NCBI GenBank assembly: GCA_015501075.1
Contig: JADNYJ010000273.1
Span: forward strand, 1 to 45,436
Direction: 5' to 3'
Source of the DNA: Gymnopilus junonius
Lineage: Eukaryota > Basidiomycota > Agaricomycetes > Agaricales > Galerinaceae
DNA length: 45,436 bases
A program made the position numbers and the translations under genes. Numbering within the stretch: the first letter of the stretch is position 1; each line of letters begins with the position of its first letter. The notes beneath the pieces were generated by a model, which made no database searches, was not told where the DNA came from, and was given only the letters and a program-made list of their open reading frames with translations. Positions 1 through 11,508 of the stretch are shown here, one piece after another.

Positions 1-1909
1 GTGGGGTGGTGCATACCGTCGAATCCGGCGGAGGCCGGTTGCAGCAAGGCGAGGGCGCGATGCTCATCAGTGGCGTGAGGCCCGCCACACTGCGCGCAGT
101 GGTGCTGGTGGGCCCTACAATCCTTGGTGAGATGACCCCAGCGCTGGCAACGCTGGCACATGGGGACACCTCGTCGAGCAGCAGCTGGCTTTACATAAAG
201 CAGCTCGTCCTTGTAGTGAAAAGCTTGTTGATAAGTGTCTTTTGGTACGTCCAGTCTGGGAGTCCCAGATCTCAAAGTAGCAGTCGAACTTGGAGCTTTT
301 GCAATTGATGTACGAGGTGCACATGCCCTGCAAAGGAATGCCCGAGAAGAGAGGGCCCTTTCGAGCACTCTCTCAATGTCGGCGATGGTGGTGGGAGTCC
401 TCTGGAAGATGTCCGTATAATAGGGAACATCCAAAACCTTAGGAAGGCTTTGGACATCGGTAGTCCGACCCAGGGCATCAACTCCTTATTAGCATCGGAG
501 GTGCCCTGGACAACATTATAGATCGCACCCCGAAGGAGCATAAGCTCATCAGTCATGGGCACGTTTGGTGTGCAGAGCCCACCCACAATAGGCAGGCTCC
601 GCAGAAGTGATCCAAATATCAAATCGGTTGAGGGCCATCATCCGGTTGATCTCATCAACCAGCGTAGCGAGTATGACATTCATCGGCACATGGTTGTTGA
701 ACACCACGAGAACTTGGCGCGCGCATAGGGCCAGCCGTGACGTAGTCAAGCCCTTTAGACTTGGCTGGGGTAGAGGGTCTAGTCGGGCCCTGAGAGGGTC
801 TGGAACCAGGGTCGGGGCCTGGGCCAGAGGCAGCCCGGGTCCAGGTTTGTGGTGCCATCTGAGTGACTGCATGCTCAAAATAGCGATTAGTAAGTGATCC
901 GCGGGTCGAGGACCCCGGAACTGGTGTCCGGAGTTTCGAGGCAAAGGAGTGCTTGGGTGGGAGGAGAGGGGAATGGGAGGGGGCCTGGAGGGGGCGGCCT
1001 CTGATATTGAACCAGCTTCGCCTTTGTTTACGGGGCTGAAGCTTGGTGCGAGAAGGAGCGGGAGCGGGAGCCTTGGGGGGCTCCGCAGGGTCGCTGGAGG
1101 GCCAGTCTGCTTTGGAGGGGCGGACTGGGAAGATGAAGGCTCAGGCTGAGCGGAGGAGCAACCCCCCTTCTCGAGTCTTCCGTAGGTCTCGATACATGAG
1201 GTCCGCTAGGAACTTCAGAATCGATGAGATTGCGACGACGACCATCTAAGAGACGCGATGTGCGCTGACACCCGTGGCCTCTTGGCCCAAGGGGAAGTAT
1301 TGACGAGTTCACTATCCTAGTGAAGAGCCGACATAATCAGAGCGATCTGCCCCTGATAAAGTAGAAGGGCCGTTGGACATCATGAATGATCCAATGGTCT
1401 TCAGTGACTCCGCCACAGCACCCAGTCCCCTCCGATCCTGTGAGGGAAAGGGCATTGGCTGCGGCTCTGGAGAAGGCTTGGGGAGAAAACGAACGGTTCA
1501 TCATCCTCCCCCATGGAAACATCGGGGACGAGCCCTCGAGCAATGGGAGTAGTGGCCCGTGAGTGGATTGCTGACCGAGACTCAGTCTCCTCCTGCTCGC
1601 GAGGAGCGGGGGTGGCTGAAGCATATCTCTCTCGAACGGATCGAGAGGACGAGGAACCCTCAGGGGTTGGAGATTTGGAGCTCGAAGCTCCGACGGGTGG
1701 AATACGCCTGCCGGAGGCAGAAAGGGTGGGGTGCTTGGGCATGGACGATGATGATCGCTCGGCCATTGACTTGCACTAAAGGTGCGTACACACTTGAATA
1801 ACTGTAAACAGCTATCCAAGAACCAGATCGCGGGTTGTTGAAGAAAATTGCGGCTTTGCGAGGTATCGACATTTTGCGATGGTGGTGGTCTGTGGGAAAG
1901 AAGGATGGA
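1..1909 (-). mobile_element. LINE (Tad1-like) 5' part, degenerate ORF1
   Basis: This is a minus-strand copy of the same LINE family found at 2697-5521. Its 5' end lies near 1909 and it runs off the left edge of the window, where the sequence has reached the ORF1 zinc-knuckle region. The Ser/Pro-rich ORF1 N-terminus is readable from about 1766 downwards (motifs SASGRR and SPTPEGSSSSRS match the plus copy). The gag-like core is readable in pieces at 944-549 and 622-272 (NVILATLVDEINRMMALNRF; PWVGLPMSKAF). The reading frame is broken by several indels, so it cannot make a full ORF1 protein. It pairs with 2697-4620 as the left arm of a large inverted repeat. The assignment to the Tad1 group of non-LTR elements rests on fungal context and on the ORF1/APE/RT/RNase H layout seen in the other copies. 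Confidence 0.8.
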
Positions 1910-2696
1910 ACTAGATCAACTTGGGGCTCATCTGGCTTCATATTTGTATCCAAATCATCATCCTCCCCCCAGACCTCGAGTGGTGGTGCGAGGGGTGCAG
2001 AAACAGCATTAGGAGCAGGGAGAACCAGTGGGAGAGGTGAACCAGATGATTTGAAACCAGGACCAATGCCAGGAAATGACCTTTCATCAAACTCAGCTCT
2101 TTCAGAGATGATAAACTTCTTTGTGGTTGGATTGTAGAACTGCCAGCCTTTGTATCCAGTAGGGTAGCCCACAAAGATGCACTTCTCCATGTGAGGTCCA
2201 AGAGGGGTTCGCTTGTCCTTCTGAATAAAGACATAGGCTAAGCATCCCCAAACTCTGAAATGCGAAATGTCTGGTTTCTGGTGGTTCCAGGCTTCATAAG
2301 GTGTTGAATCTGATAGAGTGGATGTAGGGATGCGATTCCAGACATGTATCATTGTTGCGAGTGCATAGGCCCAGAACCAAAGGGGCAGGCCAGCTTCAAA
2401 GAGCATTGCTGAGATATCATCAGACATAGTTCTGTTTGCTCTCTCTGCTACTCCATTGTGTTGTGGCCTATTCCTGGTGCTGTGTTGCCTAATTATCCCA
2501 CAACTGTCTGTAAATGTGATAAACTCCTTAGACATGTATCCCCAGCTTTATCATCCTGTAATGCCTTTGATTTTGCATCCAATTGGTTCTCTGCCCATGC
2601 TTTGAACTGTTTGAAGGCTGTAAATGCTTCACTCTTTCACTTTAGAAGGTAGGCAGCTCAGAGTGAAGAAGTGCAGTCATCAATATAAGTAACCCA
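1910..2696 (-). mobile_element. Copia pol fragment (integrase region) between two LINE 5' ends
   Basis: This minus-strand fragment matches the plus-strand Copia at about 7828-8569. It reads the end of the integrase core: TYIDD, a frame break, then MSKEFITFTDSCGIIRQHS, the NGVAERANRT motif, and the segment ending in EVWGEDDD. It goes slightly further than the plus copy, which is cut at that point by a LINE. The codon that is TGA in the plus copy (YEA-stop-NHQKP) is still TGG here (YEAWNHQKP), so this copy keeps an ancestral base. Both ends abut the same LINE 5' sequence in opposite orientation. It has no LTR, protease or reverse transcriptase and is a dead fragment. Confidence 0.85.
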
Positions 2697-2838
2697 GCAT
2701 CCTTCTTTCCCACAGACCACCACCATTGTAAAACATTGATATACTCACAACACCGCAACTCTCCTCAACAACCTGCGATCTGGTCCTTGGATAGTGTTTA
2801 TCGCTATTCGAGTGTGTATGCACCTTTAGTGCAAGTCA

Positions 2839-4827
2839 ATGTCCAAGCAATCATCATCGTCCGCACCCAAGCGCCCCACCTTTTCTGCTTCTGGCAGGCG
2901 TTTACCATCCGTCAGAGCTTCGAGTACCAAGTCTCCAACCCCTGAGGGTTCTTCATCCTCTCGATCCATTCAAGAGAGATATGTTTCATCCACCCCTGCT
3001 CCTCGCGAGCGGGAGGAGGCTGTGTCTCAGTCAGCGATACACTCATGGGCCACTACTCCCATCACTTCGAGGGCTTCGTCCCCCAATGTTTCCATGGGGG
3101 AGGATGACGATACCATTCATTTTCCTCACCCAAGCGATTCTCCAGAGCTGGAGCCTACTGCCCTTTCCCTCACAGGATCAGAGGGGGACTGGGTCACTGT
3201 AGCGGAGTCTCTGAAGACCATTGGTTCATTTATGATGACCAATGGTCCTTCTAGTTTATCAGGGGCTAACTGCCCTGAATATGTCAGGTTATTCACTAAG
3301 ATAGTGAACATGCTCACCACTTCCCAGTGGGCCAAGGAGGCCACGGGTGTCAGCGCACAATCACCGTCTCTCAGATGGTCTGTTGCTCGCAATATTATCG
3401 ATTCAGATAGCTCCTTAGTGGACCTTATGTACTGAGACCTCACGAAGACTCGAGGAGGAGCTTCTGCTCCCCCTCCTGAGCCATCATCTTCCCAGTCTGC
3501 CCCTCCAAAGCAGACTGGCCCTCCAGCGGACCCTGTGGCACCTCCTAAGGCACCTGCTCCCACTCCTGTTCATGCCAAGCTTCAGCCTCGTAAACAGAAG
3601 GCTAAGCTGGTCCAATACCAGAGGCCGCCCCCTCCAGGGCCCCCTCCCATTCCCCTCTCCTCCCACCCCAAGCACTCCTTTGCCTCGAAACTCTGGACAC
3701 CAGTTCCAGGGTCCTCGACCTGCGGATCGCTTACTAATCATTATTTTGAGCATGCAGTCGCTCAAATAGCACCACAAACCTGGACCCGGGCTGCTTCAGG
3801 CCCAGGCCCAGACCCTGGTCCCGGACCCTCTCAGGGCCTGACTAGACCCTCTACCCCAGCCAAGTCTAAAAGGCTGGACTTTGTCACAGTGGGCCCGACA
3901 TGCCACCAAGTTCTTGTGGTGTTCAATGACTTCGCACCGATGAATGTCATACTCGCTACGCTGGTTGATGAGGTCAACCGGATGATGGCTCTCAATCGAT
4001 TCGATATTCGGATCACCTCTGCGGAGCCCACCTATCGCAGGTGGGCTCTGCACACCAACCACGTACCCATGACTGATGAGCTCATGCTCCTTCGGGGTGT
4101 GATCTATAATGTTATCCAAGGCACCTCTGATGATTACAAGGGGCTGACGCCTTGGGTCAGATTGCCGATGTCCAAAGCCTTCTTGAAGGTTCTGGATGTC
4201 CCCTATTATTCGGACATCTTCCAGAAGACCCCCACCACCCTCGCCAACATTGAGAGAGTGCTCGAAAGGGCCCCTCTCTTCTCGGGCATTCCATTTGCAG
4301 GGCATGTGCACCTCGTACATCAATTGGTAAATAGCTCCAAGTTCAATTGCTACTTTGAGATCTGGGACTCCCAGACTGGACGAACCGCGAAGATGCTTTT
4401 CAACAAAGCTTTTCGCTACCAGGATGATCTGCTTTATGTAAAGCCGGCCACTGCCCGATGAGGTGTCCCCATGTGCCAGCACTGCCAGCGCTGGGGTCAT
4501 CTCACCAAGGATTGTAGGGCCCACCAGTGCCGCTGCGCACGGTGTGGTGGGCCTCACGCCACTGATGAGCATTGCACTCTTGCACCTTGCTGCAACCGGC
4601 CTCCGCCAGATTCGGACGGTATGTGCCACCCCACCCCAGCTGGTGAGCCATGCCCCCACAAGGCCCGCTGCCCCAATTGCCAGGGTGAGCACCCTGCCAC
4701 AGGATACAATTGCAAGTTCTGGGAACACTGCTTTGATCATGATTGGATCATAGCCAAATACCGCGAGGTATGTGATAGATGCACACTCCAGACCTTGATG
4801 TCTAACGTCCCTCCTCTAGCTCAATAA
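2839..4827 (+). pseudogene. LINE ORF1, gag-like nucleic-acid-binding protein (broken)
   Basis: ORF1 of the LINE, about 660 codons, probably an RNA-binding chaperone of the retrotransposon RNP. The start at 2839 opens a Ser/Pro-rich N-terminus, followed by a Pro-rich linker (3535-3880) and a globular gag-like core (3900-4450; NVILATLVDEVNRMMALNRF, FEIWDSQTGRT). The C-terminus carries three CCHC-type zinc knuckles: CQHCQRWGHLTKDC, CARCGGPHATDEHC and CPNCQGEHPATGYNC. Two in-frame TGA codons break it, after the DLMY motif near 3433 and after the KPATAR motif near 4459. At the first one the inverted copy keeps an Arg codon (YRDL), so this is CGA to TGA. The stop codon overlaps the ORF2 start in the string TAATGA. 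Confidence 0.8.
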
Positions 4828-5501
4828 TGAGAAGAAAGGAGGACATTAGAATTATTTCGTACAATTGTAACCAGAACTATGGTCATATCGATGTACTTCT
4901 AGACCATCTAAAAGATTCTTTTGACATTATTTTCTTGCAAGAGCCACCTTGGTGTGAGATATGATGTGCCCCATCTTCGAGAGATCCCAAAGGTGAGGCT
5001 GTTATTGGTGCACCAAACCACCCTGATTGGAAGGTTATGGTTTGGCCTGACCCCACTGGGCTCCGGCCACATGTTCTGACCTACGTTTCGATGAGGCTGA
5101 ACCCCTGGTGCCCTGCCATGCGATGTGATCTTATAGATCACTGTGATATCATGGCAGTTTCTCTGTTTACCAGGGACACTGTTGTTAATTTACTGAATGT
5201 GTATTCTGATAACAAGCACACAGCTATCGACCTGCTCACTGAGTGGGCCAATTGTCTCCCAGTGTTTCATTACATGGGGGGTGACTTCAACTGTCATTCG
5301 AATAAGTGGGACCCTGGTGTCCTGCATCATCGGATGACAGCTAACAACCTGCTGAACACGGCAGCCATGCTGGGACTGATGCTCTCTCTCCCAGTCAATC
5401 TGGGCCCCACTCACATCCCTGGAAACCCATCACTACGGGAGTCAGTCATCGACCTCATCTTTGTTCAACCTACCGAGGAGCTGTCTGCAGGCACTTGGTG
5501 A
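4827..5501 (+). pseudogene. LINE ORF2 N-terminus, APE-type endonuclease (truncated)
   Basis: Start of LINE ORF2, encoding the apurinic-like endonuclease that nicks target DNA for target-primed reverse transcription. The ATG at 4827 overlaps the ORF1 stop. Family motifs are visible in order: ISYNCNQN near the N-terminus, the catalytic-Glu motif FLQEPPW, GGDFNCHSNKWDPG (the GDFN loop), and VIDLIFVQP near the end of the domain. One in-frame TGA follows PWCEI, and the same position is also a stop or altered in the minus copy. The frame ends at 5501, just before the Copia insertion, so no reverse transcriptase remains attached. It is a dead fragment. Confidence 0.8.
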
Positions 5502-5521
5502 GGAGAATTGTGGCATGGGCC

Positions 5522-5686
5522 TGTTAGAGTGACTCTCACATGATATGTTACATGTCACAGAGTAGTTACATTGTAGCTAAGTCCTCCTGAAGTCCTTAGT
5601 TCTTAACTCTGGACTTCAGGTGAGTAGTACATAGTTTCTCCTTGTATTTAATTAGTTCTTAACTCTGGACTTCAGTCATTCTAACA
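5522..5686 (+). repeat. Copia 5' LTR (165 bp)
   Basis: The segment starts with TGTTAGAGTGA and ends with TCATTCTAACA, which are inverted copies with one mismatch and carry the TG...CA ends of an LTR. It is followed directly by a primer-binding site. Inside it, a string of about 24 bases (TTAGTTCTTAACTCTGGACT followed by TCAG) occurs twice, near 5598 and 5652. No second LTR is present to confirm the length, so the boundaries rest on the terminal inverted repeat and the PBS. Confidence 0.75.
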
Positions 5687-5700
5687 GGTTATGGGCCCCG
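5687..5700 (+). other. Copia primer-binding site (initiator tRNA-Met half-molecule type)
   Basis: GGTTATGGGCCC follows the LTR directly. It differs by one base from the reverse complement of the eukaryotic initiator tRNA-Met anticodon stem-loop (GGTTATGAGCCC). Copia-type elements are known to prime from an internal iMet fragment rather than from the tRNA 3' end, so position and sequence agree. The primer identity is inferred. Confidence 0.6.
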
Positions 5701-6256
5701 GCATCTGAGACTGCAGGAATCAACTCTATTCATTTCCTTTGCACTCTAGCAGATTGCCACTTCGCAACTTCGATACACACACGCATACACATTCCCGGCC
5801 ACGCCTATGCAGTTATATGCAGATAGCTACCCGGACAAACGTGCAAACTGCGTTTCTTCAATTTGACCATTGAGGACTCAATTCAACTTTGCTTCACAAT
5901 GTACCCATTCGTTCTCGCACACATTCACAACTTCGCATACTGAGTACTGGTATTACCGCTATTCACGTTGCCTGTTTCACATCATTCCAACTGCTGGTCC
6001 TCGAGTTATCATCGAAGATTGTCTTGCATCTCAACTCAGTGAGATCAGCACTTCGTTCATCTTTGCACATTTCCTCGCCTACGCTCTTGCCATATTCTTT
6101 GCAACGTGGACTATCTGTTATGGGTCACACCCTTGACGTGCCTGCTTCATTGCATCCTCATTCGATCACCTCGTCATTCACAATCAACACTTATTCCTAT
6201 AAAGTGTCAACTCTACTACTTTGCCTTTTCACCTTTTCAGCCTCATTCTGCCCACT

Positions 6257-8569
6257 ATGAACACCAACTCCACTCCTACCTTCCACAAACTCTCTGACAC
6301 CAACTATGGCACCTGGAATGGTGAAATGGAGGCCTGGTTCCATGCAACTGGCCTGTGGCGCATAGTGTCTGCTAAGCAAGCTAAGCCCAGAATTTCAACC
6401 TCACCCACCGACTCAGACCTTGAAAAAGTGGAGATTTGGGAGCAGAAAGCAGACAAGGCAGCTGGGATACTGTTCTTGATGGTGGAGGCACCACAGAGGG
6501 TGCATTTCAATGGAATCAGGGATGATCCAGTGGCAATGTGGAAGGCTTTGGAGGACATCCATTTGCAGAAGAAGCCAGGTTCTAGGTTCAATGCCTATGA
6601 TGATCTATTCTCCATTCACAAATTAGAGGAGGAATCACTGCAGGCCCTTCTCAATTGAGTTGACACTGCTCTGCAGCAAATTAGGGACCTCAGACTGAAG
6701 GATTTCACTCTGGAGAAGCTGGATGAGGAGTTGGCTTGCATGGCACTCATTAGGGCGCTCCCTGATGAATACAGCGCATTTGTGTCATCTCTACTGCTCA
6801 AGGACATTCTCTCCAAGTCTACTCTTCAAGCTGCATTTGTTACAGAGGATATACAACGCAAACGATGTGCAAATGATGCTATATCAGTTGGAAGCGCTCT
6901 GGCTGCTTCCTCTGACTCTGGGAAGCGTCCCTGTATCTTCTGCAATGACCCAGCACATGGAATCAAGGATTGCGATGCATACAAGCGAGGAGCAGAGTAT
7001 GCAACCAACAAGCGCACTATCTGGGCCAATAACCCACCAAAAGTGCGAAAAGCGAAGGCTGCAGCTGCAGCTGCCTCCACAGACTCCACATCTTCGTCAG
7101 GAGTGACTGAATTCACTGGAAATGCAAGTCATCGCTCTTCTACCTCACTCCCACCTGCTGATAATGACTGGACTGCAGACACAGGTGCCACATCTCATAT
7201 GACCCCACATCATCATTGGATGCGCAATTACATTCCCTTTCACACTGGGGTGAAGTTAGCAGATGGCAGCATTGTTAGTTCAGCAGGAATTGGAACTGTG
7301 GTGTTTCACCCAGTTATTAGAGGTCAGGCAATGCATCCAGTAGAGTTTTCTAGAGTCCTTCATGTACCAGCACTTCAATCAAACCTTCTCTCATGCTTAT
7401 ACCTTGTCAGAGTAAAGGGCTTTGAGATTCACATCAATTCAGAGCAAATGGCCTTCAATCTGCGAAATGAGACCCTATTCTGTGCTCCCTTGAAGTCCAA
7501 CAACTCTGCAATTCTGGGAGGATGCACCGCACTTAGTCAAGAGTCTGCACACTGGGTTTCGACGCTACCACTTACTCCTACACTCTGGCATCGTTGCTGT
7601 TGTCACCACAATCATGCAGACATCTCTAAGATGCACAGAAATGGTCTGGTGACTGGAATGACCCTGGATTTGAAGGAAAAGCCTGACTTAGTTTGTGAGC
7701 CTTGTTTAGCAGGCAAGATGTGTTCCAATCCTTTCCCAACTTCACCCAGCAGAGCTACCAAGCCTCTAGAGCTTGTACACTCAGATCTGCATGGCCCCAT
7801 TCGTACTCCAACTCCTGAGGGCTATAGATACTGGGTCACTTATATTGATGACTTCTTCACTCCAAGCTGCCTACCTTCTAAAGTGAAAGAGCGAAGCATT
7901 TACAGCCTTCAAACAGTTCAAAGCATGGGCAGAAAACCAATTGGATGCAAAAATCAAAGCATTACAGGATGATAAAGCTGGGGAATACATGTCTAAGGAG
8001 TTTATTGCATTTACAGACAGTTGTGGAATAATTAGGCAACACAGCACCAGGAATAGGCCACAACAGAATGGAGTAGCAGAGAGAGCAAACAGAACTATGT
8101 CTGATGATATCTCAGCAATGCTCTTTGAAGCTGGCCTGCCCCTTTGGTTCTGGGCCTATGCACTCGCAACAATAATACACATCTGGAATCGCATCCCTAC
8201 ATCCACTCTATCAGATTCAACACCTTATGAAGCCTGAAACCACCAGAAACCAGACATTTCACATTTCAGAGTTTGGGGATGCTTAGCCTATGTCTTTATT
8301 CAGAAGGACAAGCGAACCCCTCTTGGACCTCACATGGAGAAGTGCATCTTTGTGGGCTACCCTACTGGATACAAAGGCTGGCAGTTCTACAATCCAACCA
8401 CAAAGAAGTTTATCATCTCTGAAAGAGCTGAGTTTGATGAAAGGTCATTTCCTGGCATTGGTCCTGGTTTCAAGTCATCTGGTTCACCTCTCCCACTGGT
8501 TCTCCCTACTCCTAATGATGTTCCTGCACCCCCCACACCACCACTCGAGGTCTGGGGGGAGGATGATGA
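6257..8569 (+). pseudogene. Copia gag-pol polyprotein (gag, protease, integrase; broken)
   Basis: The frame opens at 6257 with a Copia gag region (SDTNYGTWNGEMEAWF, then VEAPQRVHF). A zinc-knuckle-like CIFCNDPAHGIKDC lies near 6930. The aspartic protease active site is WTADTGATSH near 7170. The pre-integrase zinc region (HRCCCHHNH...CEPCLAGKM) and the integrase core (HSDLHGP, TYIDD, NGVAERANRT) follow. A TGA at about 6656 breaks gag. A frame change lies near 7880-7950. A TGA replaces Trp at about 8237; the minus-strand copy at 1910-2696 keeps TGG there. The open sequence ends in EVWGEDDD at the LINE poly(T). No reverse transcriptase is left. Confidence 0.85.
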
Positions 8570-8962
8570 TTTTTTTTTTTTTAAATCAAGGATTTATATA
8601 CCAGTGCACAAAAGCAGTCCGGTCGCAGATATACATACACCCAAAGTAATCTACCATTAAACTATGCCTAGTGTGAGACTGGCTCTCGTGGGTCAACTTA
8701 GGACCACAAACAGTGGGCCTGCCAGCCAAACCTGTCAGCCCACGATGTGCGCGTACTGTGTTAGCCACTGAAGGCAGACCATTTTGGGTCACCGAAGCAG
8801 GGGGCCACACTTGTCTGTCGATAACACCAAAGCTCCAGAACCCAGACCCCCACCCTCAACCCAGCAAAGCCGAAGCCCACCAAGTATTAGGACTCTGTTC
8901 TGAGCGCACCCTGAACTGCTGAATCCAGCCAACAGGAACAACACCTACCTTGCCCAACCACG
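8570..8962 (-). other. LINE 3' UTR and poly(A) tail
   Basis: Read on the minus strand, the ORF2 stop (8963-8965) is followed by about 390 bases of non-coding sequence ending in AAATCCTTGATTT and a run of about 13 A. The same sequence, with its own poly(A), recurs as an independent insertion at 13861-14283. That identifies it as the mobile 3' end of the family rather than flanking DNA. Confidence 0.75.
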
Positions 8963-11508
8963 TTATCCGACACCTCTAGGAGGGTGGTTGAAAGTGAACA
9001 CACTGGGGTTAGCTTTCAAGAATGATACAAGCTGATCCAGATGAACTGGATAGTCATGACAATCATGTTGGGGACACAACCTGAAAAGATGCTCGTGAGT
9101 TTGGAGATGGTATCCGCACTCACAGCTGGTGGCTTCAGGAATATTGAAGTGAGAGTAGTACTCCCAGTGGGAGCATGGTTGGTGATGGCACGAGAGACCC
9201 TTGTGAAAAGAGTCAAGTCACTGCTGGCATACTGAAGCCAGGGACCACCTCATTTGGCCTGTGGTTCGAGTTGACCTCCGTCAAGGTCAGTGAGTGACAA
9301 AAATTGTCACCCTGAGTATGAAGGCTGCTGGAACAACTCTTTCCAGCCCTCCCCTGGATTGTCATCAGCTGCCTTTCACAGTGAGGCAAGTGAGTGTGGC
9401 ATGTTAGGCCCCACTGCTACTGAAAGCTCAGTTGCCATAAGGTGAGCTTGGTAATGTATGCCCCATTGCAAGGAAGATGGGACATGATGAAGAGAGATGT
9501 GGCAGCCAGGACCTCTGGTCCACCACTCTGTAAGAGCATGAATAACGGCCAAGGAATGACCTTGGCTGGAATGCATGGAGGCATCAAGCAGGCTCCCCAA
9601 GGCCTTGGTAGAGTCTGACATGATAACAATGTAGTCACAATTGTCCATGGCACAAGCCCGGACAATTGCAGTACAGAGGGAGTAAAGCTCAGCATCCTCT
9701 GCAAGAGCACTCCTGGCCACATAGCAAGATGCATGCACCTCGACTCCTTGGCGAAATACAAGCGAAGCTGCAATAGCCTGCTTGTTCTGATCAGTGGGGT
9801 GACTACCATTGCCGACACAAACCAGAGTGGACGGTTCCCACTTCGAGGCCTCCCAGAAGCGGTCTAACCATTCGCGCCAGAGCCCAACCTTATCCTTGGG
9901 TGCCGGGGTGATATCAAAGTGAATCCCATGATGTAACTCAAGGAATCGCCCACCAGGATGAGCTTCTGGAGCAAATGGCTCCAGGGGCTCGCTGACAACA
10001 TGGAGCATGTCATCCATGTCCATAACAGTACCCCACACCTTAGTGCATTGCGGGCCATCATAAAGGCAGCAGAGCGAGGGTGAGGACTTGCTCCTTTGGA
10101 GAAGGGCACGCTCAAGAGGGAGCGCACTGGATGAGTATCTGAGAGGGCTGCCATGCGCAGTACACCTACTGCAGCAGTGCATTTCAAGACTAAGTGGATG
10201 GGACCAGGCCAGCAAGGGCTTCGATCCCTCCCATAGGAGAGGTGCGGAAAGCACCAGTAATCCAGAGCGCAGCATGCCTCTACATGCTGGTCAGTAACTT
10301 AATGGTCCCCTGGCACTTAGCGCCCTGGAAGAACCACAGCCAGAGGCCATATGTTGCAATGGGCAACACACAAGACCTGTAAAGCAGACACTTTTGCATG
10401 GGTGTTAGCCCCCTGGAGCCAAGCATCCTCATCACCTTAACAGTGGTGAAGGACTTGGTGGAATAATACCGGACATGTTCATGAAATGTCAACTTCCGGT
10501 CAAAGAAGAAACCCAAGTACTGCCAGAACGGCTTGGGCATCAGATGTTTGTCACGAGTATAGGGAGCATACCCTAAGTCCATGGATGGATTGAACTCAGA
10601 ATGAGAATGATCAAAATGGAATAACTCCGTCTTGTCATGCTCAAGAGTGAGGGCGAACTTTGTGAAGAGTTTGAAGATCACCGCATAGGATCTTTTCAGG
10701 GCTATGCAATTGTCATCAAGCATCTTTGACTGTACAATCAATGTACCATCATTGACATAAGAGAGCAGGGTGGTGTCAGAGACTGACTCATTCTGCATGA
10801 AGAGCTTCAGCACTGGTGCGAGAAAGAGTGCTGAGAGTACTGGGGACAAAGCAGAGCCCTGCCCTACCCTGACATCAGCTTGTCAGGGGTCAGATTGAAA
10901 ACCATTCCAGGTGTAAGATGTGGAGCGGCTGACAAGGTATGATGAAAAGAATTCCACCATGTTAGGAGGGAAGCCCTGCTTCCTGAGAATCACAATCAAC
11001 ACTTTGTGATTGAGGGAAGGGAAGAACTGTGCCACATCAAAGGCGATGACACTGGTCTTCAAACCGCGAGCCCACCCCACATGCACCAGGTGTGTGAGGA
11101 GCAAGCCCGCATCCTTGGTGGAGCACTGATGCACTCCACCGAGTTGATTAGGGTGAAAGATATTATGCTTAACAGCATCGAACTGGATGCAGTTGGAAAG
11201 CATCTTTTCAACCAACTTGCCAAGGGTGTTCAGGAGTACAATAGGCCTGAATGCCTTAGGCATGGAATATGAGGGCTTGTTTGGTTTGGGAATGATCACT
11301 GACAGAGACTCCTTAAAATGAGCTGGCCAATACCCAACCCGGAGGCAGGTGTTAGCTAACTGCATGAACACCTGAAGACAGTGTTCATCGTGAATAATTG
11401 CCTTAAGGTGTGACCACTTAATATGATCAGGACCCGGTGCTGAGTTGTTAGAGCAGGATGCCAGGGCCTCCCTCAATTCTAACAGTGAAAAGGCAGTCCA
11501 CTCTCACA
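8963..11508 (-). pseudogene. LINE ORF2 reverse transcriptase-RNase H, copy B with C-terminus
   Basis: This is the distal copy of the duplicated ORF2 block, followed by the true C-terminus. Reverse transcriptase motifs run from 11476 (NNSAPGPDHIKWSHLKA) through FRPIVLLNTLGK to the active site. Here the active site reads SYVNDG, so the second catalytic Asp of YVDD is Asn. The thumb-like GFFFDRKLTFHEHV and the linker LYRSCVLPIATYG follow. RNase H is at about 9820-9380 (AEDAELYSLCTAI, MSDSTKALGS). The C-terminus holds a zinc-like C-x-C...H...C motif (CECGYHLQTHEHLFRLC) and ends at the stop at 8963. Frame breaks occur near 10850 and 10280. It is dead by both frame and active site. Confidence 0.8.

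Larger units (their letters stand above)
2697..5521 (+). mobile_element. LINE (Tad1-like), 5' end to endonuclease, interrupted by Copia
   Basis: This plus-strand copy has the most complete 5' part of the family in the window. The 5' end is taken at 2697 because the homology with the inverted copy ends there on both sides. About 140 bases of 5' UTR precede ORF1 (2839), which is followed by ORF2 (4827). The element stops at 5521, where a Copia 5' LTR begins. The LINE sequence just before that point is collinear with the minus copy near 14750, so the Copia landed inside ORF2. The expected reverse transcriptase and 3' UTR of this copy are absent from the window. Confidence 0.85.
5522..8569 (+). 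mobile_element. Copia LTR retrotransposon, 5' portion
   Basis: The 5' LTR, primer-binding site, gag, protease and integrase of a Ty1/Copia element are present in the canonical Copia order (integrase before reverse transcriptase). It is inserted in LINE ORF2 at 5521/5522. It is cut at 8569/8570 by the poly(A) end of a minus-strand LINE, so the reverse transcriptase, RNase H and 3' LTR are missing from the window. The interior has stops and frameshifts and cannot be autonomous. Confidence 0.88.

Noticed and set aside
3796..4740. 314-codon minus-strand open frame
   Set aside because: It is the antisense shadow of LINE ORF1, which has zinc knuckles and a matching inverted copy on the sense strand.
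8570..8925. Interpreting the poly(T)-led sequence as an independent SINE inserted in Copia
   Set aside because: It follows directly after the ORF2 stop of the adjacent LINE on the same strand and has no TSD of its own, so it is that LINE's 3' UTR.
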